From NCBI GenBank assembly GCA_900073065.1, contig FJOG01000056.1, forward strand, positions 146,803 to 210,802: a stretch of 64,000 nucleotides of DNA, written 5' to 3'. This DNA comes from Phialocephala subalpina (Eukaryota; Ascomycota; Leotiomycetes; Helotiales; Mollisiaceae). The position numbers were made by a program, and so were the translations under genes. The notes beneath the pieces are model-generated. The model did no database searches. It was not told the DNA's origin and worked only from the letters and a program-made list of their open reading frames with translations. Positions within the stretch are counted from its first letter, which is position 1. Each line of letters starts with the position of its first letter. Below are positions 47,335 through 56,967 of this stretch, piece after piece.

Positions 47335-48937
47335 GTCTTGTGTGTCGTATCCCGAATGCAGAAGGCCCACCTCCACTGCTCTTATATTCGGACATCGTCT
47401 CGAGGCAACAACGAGCGGTGGAGTGGTGATCTGCGAATGATGACCCGTGTGTGGCGTTTGAGAGAGAAGGGAGAAAGGAGGTTCGTATTCTGAATCTGGA
47501 TAAAAGCTCTCGTATTCCGAACGTAGCTAGCAGCTCGTCTTGGTTATGTCAGCGTTTTGTATCTCCCAGCCTGGCTTGGCGATTGGTCAATTCCCGAGGT
47601 CGTCGAAGTTCGATTGGGAGTTTGCTGATGCTATGGGATTAGTCAGTCGATTTGACGTATATTTTCAGGCTAAAGAAAGCCCTTCGAGAGAGGTTGAACA
47701 TGAATGTTCTAGGCATGGCTGGATGACTGAAAACCCTAGTGTATGTAAAGGACATTCGAGTCCACTTCAAAAGTTCTATTTGTCGTCTTGCTCTTCCTGC
47801 TATCACGATACGAACCAGCTGATAGCAAGCGATCACGCTTATTTTCACCGCCCGGGTATTCCATCTTCACTCGAGCGCCTCACCCCTTTCTTCCTTCCTT
47901 GCCTTAAAATAGTCTTCACCGAACATCACCTTGTACTTCCTTAAGTGCATACCGCAAGATTAGGTTTCTTTGTATGAGATTTCGTTGCACCTGCACTTCT
48001 TTGCTTCCCCAAATATCAGATTGATTTTCGCTTCTGAAGTTTCTTAATTTTGCTGCCAGGCTTTCGCAGGCCAGTTTTATTATTGCAGCTTAGCTCGCTG
48101 GTTTCTCAAGAAGTGATGCACCACTGTGCCGGGATCTCGAGCATAATTATCAAGGGTTAGACTGAAGAACTTGGGACCTGAGAGGCAAAGTGAAATTTAG
48201 CCTTGAAATGCCAGCAGAGGAGGCTCGAGGTCCTGTTGCAAGGTTCAATATCCCGTCAGTATCGGCACACGCGTACAGCGCTCTGATCTCTGTATGGGGG
48301 TTGGAGTTTAGTGAGTGAGTCGCTTAAGATTCAGGCTCCAAACGCCCTAAGAACTCGCACAGCGCCCCGAAATAGCGAAGTTGCCCCTCAATTACCCCGC
48401 ACTCAGAGACCAACTCAAGTTCTGTCGTTCTGATACATCGCAGTGTATTCCCGCCAACTACGTCCGCCTATCAACAGGTCCATACTTGATGCTTCCACGC
48501 AATTGTGCTAGCGTTATTGTAGCAAAAGGGAATAGAAGGTAAAGTCCACCCCCACTTGATGGTTGAGGGAGGAGGACAGTCACTAAATTCTCCAAGATGT
48601 AGGAATACGATAATAGATATTTAGTTACTATAATACACGCTGCCACCAAAATCGACCTAAATGGTCACACTCTCAGGCCGAAATTTTCTGCTCCTTTTGT
48701 GGTTCCGTCTTCCCGTCGATGTATTCCTACCTCTCAATACGTCGCCGCTTCGCTCGCACACGCTCACTTGGTTACGACCCTTTCCTGTCGTCCTATATCA
48801 TACATTGTCCAATAGCCTCGTTGGCAATTCCAAGGCGTTTTGTACCCTTACTCTCGTTCCCATGCCAGTAACCTCATGCCTTCGAAGTGTATCTTAGCCA
48901 AGAACTCATTCTTATCAGCTCCCACTCAGTTCTCAAT
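47335..48937. other. Intergenic, 1.6 kb
   Basis: No gene, RNA or repeat that I can support. Open frames such as 47540-47944 have no domain and poor context. The left end should hold the promoter of the UPC2-like gene. Confidence 0.45.
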
Positions 48938-49576
48938 TCAGCCTTCCTGGTATGGCGGAGGATCGTCATCGCCTGGTGGGGTTTCATCGTAAGCCGGAGG
49001 CTGCATACCCTCCTCATACACCGGTGGCGGTCTCTCATCCTGCGAATTTCCCCTCGCCAGCCATCTCCTAACAGCTTCAATATCAACATCAAGATCTTCC
49101 TCCAACATCGCAAGTCGTCTCGTCAACAAAGCTTCTTGTCCATTATACGAAGCGAATGCATAGCCCCTCTCCATTGAGTACAGTTTCTTAGTGAACCATT
49201 CGATACGACGTGCCATCTGGCGCGCGGGGAGGTCGTTCAACAATGTCTGCGGCAGGTCTCCTATCTTGTTTCGGATGCGGTCGAATGAGTCGAGGATTCT
49301 CTGCCCTTGGTCGAATTCATAATTGATCTGCGGATCTGTGTGCTCGAATAAGGATGGATCGGGGTTGAAGGGCATTTCTTGGACGAAATATGCGACTTCA
49401 CGGGCGCCAGCGTGCCAAGTGGGAAGCAACTTTCGGAGGAGTCTTCGGATCTTGCGTCGCATTCCTTTCAATACCTTGCGCGTCTGGCGCGCGCCATGTC
49501 CGGTACGAGTAAGATCGTGGCTCATCGTGAAGGCTTGAATGTCGTGATGAGCTGGCATCAGACTCGAAGCTTGCAT
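48938..49576 (-). CDS. Unknown protein with C-terminal PY motifs, 212 residues
   Basis: A single-exon frame from an ATG at 49576. The N-terminal part is basic (RQTRKVLKGMRRKIRRLLRK), followed by predicted helices (RRIEWFTKKLYSMERGYAFA, then RRLAMLEEDLDVDIEAVRRW). The last 35 residues carry three PY-type motifs: PPPVYEE, QPPAYDE and PPPYQEG. PPxY is the classical ligand of WW domains such as those of Rsp5/NEDD4 ubiquitin ligases and their adaptors, so an arrestin-like or adaptor-binding role is conceivable. No arrestin fold is recognisable. Family unknown. Confidence 0.75.
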   Translation of the reverse strand: MQASSLMPAHHDIQAFTMSHDLTRTGHGARQTRKVLKGMRRKIRRLLRKLLPTWHAGAREVAYFVQEMPFNPDPSLFEHTDPQINYEFDQGQRILDSFDRIRNKIGDLPQTLLNDLPARQMARRIEWFTKKLYSMERGYAFASYNGQEALLTRRLAMLEEDLDVDIEAVRRWLARGNSQDERPPPVYEEGMQPPAYDETPPGDDDPPPYQEG

Positions 49577-49931
49577 TTTTGTCCCGCAAGGAAGTCAAGG
49601 ACGAAGAGCGTTTGTCGAGAATTTGCGCTCTTCCGGTGTTTATATCTCATGTAAACAAAGTTATGTCACTAGAAAAGATCAGATAAAATAGCGCGATTTG
49701 GGTTTAGCTTTGAAGAGGTTGTCTTAAGTATCCAGCGCAACCTGGTAAACTTGGAAAATTATCTTGAAGGTAAGCCAGCCCACCACTGTCCCAGGAAGAA
49801 GCTGTTTTCATTCAATGTTTCTATTAGAGAAAACCAATAGAGTATTGGATATATACATCCCATTTGCTCGTCGACCCCGCAAAGTTCGCAAAAAACTCTT
49901 TACTGCATCTTTCATCTGACGACCTTAACAC
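49577..49931. other. Intergenic
   Basis: No gene seen. It forms the upstream region of the PY-motif gene and the 3' flank of the secreted-protein gene. Confidence 0.5.
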
Positions 49932-50513
49932 CTAGGGAGGCAACACCTTCAAAAACCCCTTAACCTCTCCATCAAGCAAATCTCCCACTTTCGCATTCGC
50001 ACTTCCAGGCACCAGCAACCGCACCTGATAATAATCCTCCCCCGCCCGTCTAAAAGCCCAAGTCGTAACATTCGCACTCCCCAAAAACACACCATCCAAC
50101 CTCACACCATCAACCTCATGCGCATACGTCTCCGGCTTAATCCCCTGACTCAAATACCCCAGTTCCGAATCCTTCAGATTCGTCGATAAGAGCAGGCTTT
50201 GAACTCCCATGCCATCTAGAATAGTACCTCCTCTATCGCAACAGAAGATTGTGCTGTCGATTGTGGAGCTTTCGTAAACGAAGAGGTTTTGGCCGTCGAT
50301 GCGGGTGTGGAGTCCGTTGATGCTGCTGTTGTCTGCTTGGTCGGGGCGGAAGATGAAGGCGTCTGCGTTGTCGCCGGCGTGGAAGTAGGAGTTTGGGTAA
50401 GCGGAGCAGTCACCTTGGCCGATGCGGATGGCTGTTACATTTGGGATTGCGGAGACCGGCGATGTTTGGAAGAGGAGAAGAAATGGAATGACGAGGGCTA
50501 AAATGGCCGCCAT
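49932..50513 (-). CDS. Secreted hypothetical protein, 193 residues
   Basis: A single exon from an ATG at 50513. The first residues (MAAILALVIPFLLLFQTSPV, then SA) are a clear signal peptide. The mature chain has three cysteines (DCSAY, FCCD) and two N-glycosylation sites (NVTA, NSSI, also NVTT). It is hydrophilic, with beta-strand-like spacing (DGQNLFVYESSTIDSTIFCC). No domain is recognised; small secreted proteins of this type are common in plant-associated and saprotrophic ascomycetes. Confidence 0.8.
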   Translation of the reverse strand: MAAILALVIPFLLLFQTSPVSAIPNVTAIRIGQGDCSAYPNSYFHAGDNADAFIFRPDQADNSSINGLHTRIDGQNLFVYESSTIDSTIFCCDRGGTILDGMGVQSLLLSTNLKDSELGYLSQGIKPETYAHEVDGVRLDGVFLGSANVTTWAFRRAGEDYYQVRLLVPGSANAKVGDLLDGEVKGFLKVLPP

Positions 50514-51224
50514 ATTCGATGTCGAAGGCTTGAAACTGGTGAATCAAATTCGTAATGGACGAGGAATGGATGTGCGGTCTCCTTAGGCTTTTTATTCTAC
50601 GATGATTGAGGACTTCTCTGTCCAATGAAAGACGGCTACCCACCCAATGATACTGGAGTAAGTTATCGATGGACTTAGGCGGCTGCATCTAATATGAATA
50701 TGCTCTCAAGGGAAACATAACCTAAGCAACGTCTTGTTGCCAGCAAGCAGTACCGAATGAAAAGTGGCGACCGACAATTCAGCCACCTTGAAATCTGGAA
50801 GCCGAAGGTCATTCTCATTAATTGTTTTTAGGCTCTTAGCTCGATTTCATAAAGTTTGTGGGTAAATACGAATGACCTGCAACGCTTCTGATCGCTGCAT
50901 CTGGAACTCGGATGGAAAGGGGAAGTGAGCCACTCGGCAGATATACCTTGCTATATATTGCGGATCGCGGCAAATAGCTCGAATCTCCAAACCCGAACAA
51001 GAAAATTTTCAGTGATGGGTACCTTGCTTTCTTTCTGAGATTCTAAGAGATGCAAAGAATGATTAGTGCATGAAAGTGCAGATGAGCTAACCATCTCATT
51101 TGTCTAAATTCAATCCAAATCGTGTCGTCAATACAAGTTATCATTTCCAAACCTCGCTTTAGACGGACACTTTTTTTGGTTCCTGAAGCTGCGCAGCATC
51201 AACATGAGAAAGTAGAAGTTCATC
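50514..51224. other. Intergenic
   Basis: Upstream region of the secreted-protein gene and 3' flank of the HET gene. No other feature is visible. Confidence 0.5.
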
Positions 51225-53527
51225 CTAGATGATTGTTAGTTCCCTTGACTCCCATCCCTCGGCCATACCATCATCCTCTGGGACCTGTGCTACTCCAATA
51301 CGTCTGTATGTACGCGTGACGCCGGTCGGTTCTAGTAGGAGGGCATAGATTGTGCCTGAATGCTCGTCGTCTTCGTCCCCATCCTTATCGTCGGTCGCTT
51401 CGCCTTCGTTTTCATCTTCTCCCTCCCATTCCCCTTCATTCTCGTCGTCGGCTTGGTCATCATCCTCGGTGCCTTCGTCTTCATTCTGACCCTCTCCTTC
51501 GTCCTCTCCATCTCCTTCCTCACCGACTCCCTCAAACGGGAAATCGGATTTCAGCACCATCAAGTAAATGATACCTTTCCCAAAAATGTCTGGGCCAACT
51601 CCATCCACAGCTGGCTCAGTATCATGACTGCATACTACTTGTTTTGGTTCAAGTTCCGATGAGCGGTCCTTATATACAAGTGATTCAAACCTCCGGTACA
51701 GAAGTCTCCTGTCTTCCGCACTGTCGAAGAAAGGACTGGGACAATCCGTTAAGTGGTCCACAAGCTTCCAGTATCCTCGGACTTTGAGACCACAACCTTC
51801 CTGCACTTTTCCAAATGGACCCTTGGAATTTGCTGTGACGTTGTGACTGATGATTTTGAGGTTATACTTCCAGTCAGGAATCACATGGACGTAGTCGTAG
51901 ATCCACTCCCTCTCTCCCAGATCAAAAGTCATAGATGCCCAACTCCACGACGGCGCTGCATAATCATCACTTCGTTTCCCTTGGCCACAAGAGATCCACA
52001 GCAAGCCACGCAGGATGTCTTCTAACCATAGGCCCGCAAGGTACGTGAAGTCAGTACCTTCCTGAACCTGTCGAGCAATACCTCCAGTCGCAGGAAGAGC
52101 ATCAGTGGCGAAAGTCAGCTTCCGATGGGTGAAGTTATCAACGACAACGGCATACCACCAGTTCAGGTAGTCTTTGGGTTTTTCGTATTTGGGAACATCC
52201 ACATAATCTACTTCATCGATTGGGCGTCTTTGGTCAAAGATGTCTTCCAGTCTGCGATCTGTTTCTGGGTCTGCTTCACAACAGCGGAGACTCCGACAGG
52301 CCTAGAATAACTGCTCGGCTGAGTATTTGATGATGCGAGGTGATAAGAGATCTTCTTGCAATACCCAACCTCGAGTGCGGAGGGGCGTAAGAGAGTCAGT
52401 TCCGGGAGCCAGACAATCCCGTATGTAGAAGTTGGAAGACTCATCGTCTTCTACCCCTGTGTATGGCACCTCGATGGAGTGTGAATCACTTCCTCTTTTC
52501 GAGTCCCAGGTTGCAAAAATTCCCGACCCCCCTTCGGATGATACCTCTGCCATGATTGTCAAGACGGCGTTCTTGTAAACATTATGCATTTGACCAGCTT
52601 CGTAGGCCCAATCATCCGCGGAGTCTTGAACGATGCACAAGGAATCAATCCATAGATATCGATATCCTAATCTTCTCGTGATCGTGATGGCATCTTGGAA
52701 ATTTGCTGGGAGACTTCCAAACTTGATTCTGTTGATGTGAGCTTTGAAGCTCTGCGTTGTTGTCTTCACCATTTGAGCAGCACCCCAACAATTGCTTAAG
52801 GCAAGACAGTTTCCTGAGCGTCCTTTGGTTTCGTATAGTGGAAGATCGGAAGTGTGGTCCTTTGGGTTCAGATCGAGAACTCGTGTAGGTAGTCGTTTCT
52901 TCGATTTACCTCCACATGTTCCATGTTCAGAGAGGCAAGTTTTAAGCCACCAATCGATAAGCTCGAAGGTTACATCTGATTTGCAGGTTTTTTCAACTGG
53001 TCTTCCTCTGATGACGGAAGCAGCTGCATCATCTATTGCAACTCAGAAATGGCCATTCATATTAAGAGAATCCCGAACACTGACCTTCGTGGACGTACAA
53101 CTCAATCTCCTGCCGGAGGTCATATCTCATATCTTCATGTCGGTGGAAATCCGGAATTGCGATTTGAACGTGTCTTATCCCACCATCGTTGGACTCAATC
53201 TCTTCTTGGTGCACTCGAAGAACAACAGGGGCGGTTGAGAGCTTTTTGCCAAACTTTTTCATTGGGAAAAGCGAAGGTAAAGGTTCATAGGCTTCCTCAG
53301 CTCCACCAAGCCACTCTTTGGACTCAACATCGACACGCTGTACGTTGAATAGCGTGAGGTCTCGTTTGTAAAGCGGTAATTTCTCCTTCAGGAAGCCGCA
53401 GAGTTCACATCCTTGTGCGGCTGAAGTGGTCAAGGCATTGTAGTTAGCATGGAGTTGGTGGCCGCCTTCCTCGGTCACTTGTCAAGGTCGATGTTTTCGC
53501 AAGCACTGCAAAGCATCTTCAGGGGTG
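51225..53527 (-). pseudogene. HET-domain protein with internal stop and N-terminal frameshift
   Basis: The N-terminal segment (GCELCGFLKEKLPLYKRD) joins across a 52-nt intron (53084-53033) to CLALSNCWGAAQMVKTTT, FQDAITITRRLGYRYLWIDS and LCIVQDSADDW, a complete HET domain. It continues TRGWVLQEDLLSPRIIKYSA. Where this family has EQLFWECRSL, the codon at 52302-52304 is TAG, followed in frame by ACRSLRCCEADPETDRRL and a normal C-terminus. A single G-to-A change from TGG explains the stop. Near the start, MLCSACENIDLD (around 53527) is one frame off VTEEGGHQLHANY, so a one-base shift near 53480 is also likely. A long Asp/Glu/Gly-rich loop sits near the C-terminus. It is probably non-functional in this strain unless the stop is read through. 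Confidence 0.8.
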
Positions 53528-54077
53528 ATACTCGCGACTCGAGTGTATGGGTCTCGCATGAATGAATAGGAATGTTATTGCATTGTGGATAGAAGACAAA
53601 GTATGATCAAAAGGGAAAGTGTGCGGGGTGACGTGGCAGCTCTGGCGTATGTGGCGTACCGCCTCAAGTTGTGGTGTTTCAGCTCTTCACAGACTTTGCT
53701 TTACGATGATCTAATTGGCTCGCTTCCGGCATCTGCTCCCCTTTCACCTTTCAGCTCATCCCTACTTTAGCACATGCCACCTAAGGTGCTTGACAAACAA
53801 ATTCTGTACCTGTGAATAAAGCAACGTAGAATACCACGATTACTAGAATATTTTTAGCTTGATAACTTTTGTAAGGATAAAAGCAGGAGTTTCCACCGTC
53901 CACCAGTCGCAAATAACTCTCGATGTTGATAAAAAAAAAAACAGGTATCCTTGTACCAGTGACTAGACAAAACCGTTATTTTTTCAAAATCTAACGGTGA
54001 AGGAACCGAATCGTTAGGGGAACGTCATGAAGTCAACCTCGACCCCCGTGGCAACCCCACATCCTGGTTTCATATTC
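53528..54077. other. Intergenic
   Basis: No supported gene. It contains an A-rich run near 53935 and the 5' flank of the HET pseudogene. Confidence 0.45.
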
Positions 54078-54509
54078 TCAACTGCTTCTCTCCAATACGA
54101 ACTTCTTCTCTAGAAGTTTGCTCAGCGTTTGGCACTCTTCGAGGCCAACGAGCTCCGTATGTTTCTTGCCGTCCTTGAAGATTCGAATTGTCGGGACGTG
54201 TTTCGGAGGATTCTTTGGCAAGTCCTTGCCGCTTGTAAACGTGGCGAACTTGATATCCTTGAACCTCGCTGACTTGGAGATCCTATAATTGATGAAAATT
54301 TCAGCTGCAGAATGCAAAGTCTTGTCGGAGAGTGAAGAGTTTAGTAGAGCCTTGGGAGAGGATCAACCTAGCACAGGACAGAACAGTACTCACTCGTCAA
54401 ATACAGGCGTTATGCTTTTGCAGTATATCCAAGTTCCAGAACAATAGTAGTGGACTTCAATGTCCTGTTGTCGGAAGATGACCTGCTCAGTGGGATTGAA
54501 CGGAGCCTG
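54078..54509 (-). CDS. Thioredoxin-like protein, 5' end not found
   Basis: Two exons, about 54509-54398 and 54292-54078, join FDE to ISKSARFKDIKFATFTSG across a gtgagt...atag intron. The fold is thioredoxin-like: HYYCSGTWIYCKSITPVFDE aligns with the active-site region, then KHVPTIRIFKDGKKHTELVG has the cis-proline and the beta-hairpin. The active-site CxxC has become WIYC, so only the second cysteine remains and disulfide reductase activity is unlikely in the classical form. An acceptor-like cag precedes the first exon, with no ATG in frame. The start may lie in a missed exon, or it may be the 3' end of a longer gene. I could not join it in phase to the membrane protein upstream. Confidence 0.5.
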
Positions 54510-54520
54510 TCAGCAGCATA

Positions 54521-55929
54521 CTATTGGATTATAGCAGTGAAGAAGGGCTCAAACATTTCTTGACCTTGCGAAGACGTTTCAAGCATTGATATGTCAAACT
54601 CTTGCTTCCACATGGATAAGCTATCTGAATAAGGTCCGTTTCTAAGATCGCGAGTCTGACCCCAGCAAGTTTCGCTGTCTAAACAAGTTCCGTCGCAATG
54701 TGATCGACCTGGGAGGAGCCATGTGCACAGCCTTCCGAATAGCGTTGGTTTGCTGGGAACGCTCTTAGTCTGCTTAAATTTGAAGTGGGTCGGATAGTCA
54801 TGGCTGCACAGCTTTCTGTCCCTGCATCTCCCATCCAAACATGGAGTAATACCAGCATTGTACCAATTGAGAAGGCAAGTCCATCCCTGCATAGGGCCAG
54901 TGTTCGTCAGGCGATCTATCGCCAAGTAGAGAAAGATGAATAGAACAGTAAACGCCAGGAACCAGATGAATGTGTTACGACTATCCATCTGCCCAGGCAT
55001 GTCCGCACCTTTGTCCGACCCCCTTTGCCAGACACCGCCTAAGTATACGCCGAGACTGATGATATATAACATTAAGGCCATGTCGAAAAACATCTTTGCT
55101 GAAGAAAGAAGTAATACCACTCCAAGCTTAGGTCTCGCGGCTGGCCCATGGGGGTTGTGGTGAAGGAACTTTTTGAATTCCCGCAAATCGCGTTCATCGT
55201 CGGCAAGGATAAGAGTCCCCATAAAAAATTGGTGTTTGCAAGGCATTGTGACGGAAAGAAATGCTGATAGCATACTGGCGATCCAGAAGGCAGGAGCTAA
55301 CCAATTTACTTCGTTGGAAAAGGGAGCAGCAAAGAGGTGACGGCTATCAAGGCAACGACCGTGCTCTTAATGGTTCAGTCAGTGTTCTGGCGATATTATG
55401 GTATACATATGCGATGAAACTCAAAAGTCGACTTACCCCAACTGATGCCATGGCACACATTTTGTTTTGCACCTTCCAGATGCCGCCGGGATGCTTGTTG
55501 AAATGCAGTGCATTCAATATCGTGCAAAATTGGTGGCTGCTGCTCATCCAGAGGAAGAACAACACAGAACGAGTTCCATACATCTTCCAGACGAGCTTGA
55601 AAAAGCTTCGGTCGTAGTAGACCATGTTGGAACGGTGTTATAGTTGACGCGATAATGTTGGTATTTAAATTTTGGATCCTCTTTGGAGAAAAGTTTGACA
55701 ATGCAAATCCTTTTCCGAGAGTGCAAACATAAGAGGCTGTCCGAAGCCTGGTCATATAGACGTCTGATCGAACATTAAGACCGCGTGCTTTGGACAGCCT
55801 CGTATCCTCGGATTTCTTCAAAAATGCTTTGATGTTGTACAACATATCCCTGGTATCCTTCGACGAACCAAACTCGAGGCGGCTTGATGCTCTCATTCTC
55901 AGCTTCAACCTATCACTTTTGAACACCAT
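54521..55929 (-). CDS. Unknown integral membrane protein, 445 residues
   Basis: Exons 55929-55437 and 55365-54521 join across a 71-nt GT-AG intron to 446 codons. Hydrophobic segments include LAPAFWIASMLSAFLSV, VVLLLSSAKMFFDMALMLYI (continuing ISLGVYLGG) and FIWFLAFTVLFIFLYLAI. The N-terminal 160 residues and the C-terminal cysteine-containing tail (CLDGRCRDRKLC, CDGTCLDSETCWG) are soluble. The DERDLREFKKFL segment lies between membrane parts. The layout recalls fungal membrane proteins found near HET genes, but I do not recognise a named family. The thioredoxin-like exons follow directly downstream on the same strand. Confidence 0.78.
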
Positions 55930-56967
55930 AATGAGCCACGCAACTAGATAGAGCGGGATGCCAGTGGCTTCGTACGGCGAGTGTATTTGGTCACATTAAC
56001 GGCGACGAAGAGATTACAAACCTGCGTGCGTCTAAGTGCTCTTTGAAAAGCGGTTTAGCTTGCCTAATTTCTGATATGAATGCTAAGGTGATGCCGTGAT
56101 TGGACCGTGATTGGACGCTCTGCTTCCAGCGAGCTTTGTGGCTGCATATTGCAGTTCAGCCCCAAAGTTCTGGTTGGTGTAATATACATTCGGCTTTGAG
56201 CTGCCTGAAGTTTGCGACCATACCCCGAATAAATGCGGATACGTTCGACAAGGCTAGTGATAATTGAATCGGCTCTGCTGGTCGGGACGGAACGTAAATC
56301 CTCTTAACATCATCGGCTGTTCAAAAAGAGGGCTTCTTCCCGGAGGAGGGGTCGTGTAACCTCAACTTCGAGGTATGGTACATTTGCTGATTAGCTTCTC
56401 TATAATACTCTTCTTTGAGAAAAGTTCAAGTGTGAAGTGATTTACAGTAAAGTACTTCAAAACGAATTGTCGTCGGGTCGCAATCGACACTTTCTGAACC
56501 CTCTGAACAACGGACCATGCGAAGTCAAAGCTCGTGCGAGAACTCTTTTTCTGCAGTTGGCAATGAATAAACTGGAACTGGATCAACTTGCTATCGACTC
56601 CTGTGAGTACTCTCCTGCGTTGAAGATAGGCCATTTTGCAGTAACCCATGTGCTCAGCCTCCTTTCCTCTCGCTTAGTACTTTGTGGCGTGGCGGGGTCG
56701 CAAAGGGACTCATGCAGTAGTGGGGTAACCTTACTAAGCCACATTCGAGGCTGAGCATTTGATTGACTTCGGAATCATGACAGGAGCAGCGTATCTTTCC
56801 TTATACTCATCAATGAGTTTTGAAACTTTCTCTTTGCTTAACAGACGCGATGTATTCATATGAACATTCCTTTGGAAGCTTAAGCTAGCAGTCTGCAAGG
56901 ATTCTAGAGCACCAAAAATCCCCTCTTTGGAGGTGGGCGCTTAGCCAGCCCGTGGCTCACGATCGAA
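55930..56967. other. Intergenic, 1.0 kb
   Basis: It separates divergent genes and should hold both promoters. No domain-bearing frame or repeat is visible. Confidence 0.5.

Noticed and set aside
47540..47944. Rightward 134-codon open frame in a long intergenic stretch
   Set aside because: No domain, no signal peptide, no homology I recognise, and no convincing promoter.
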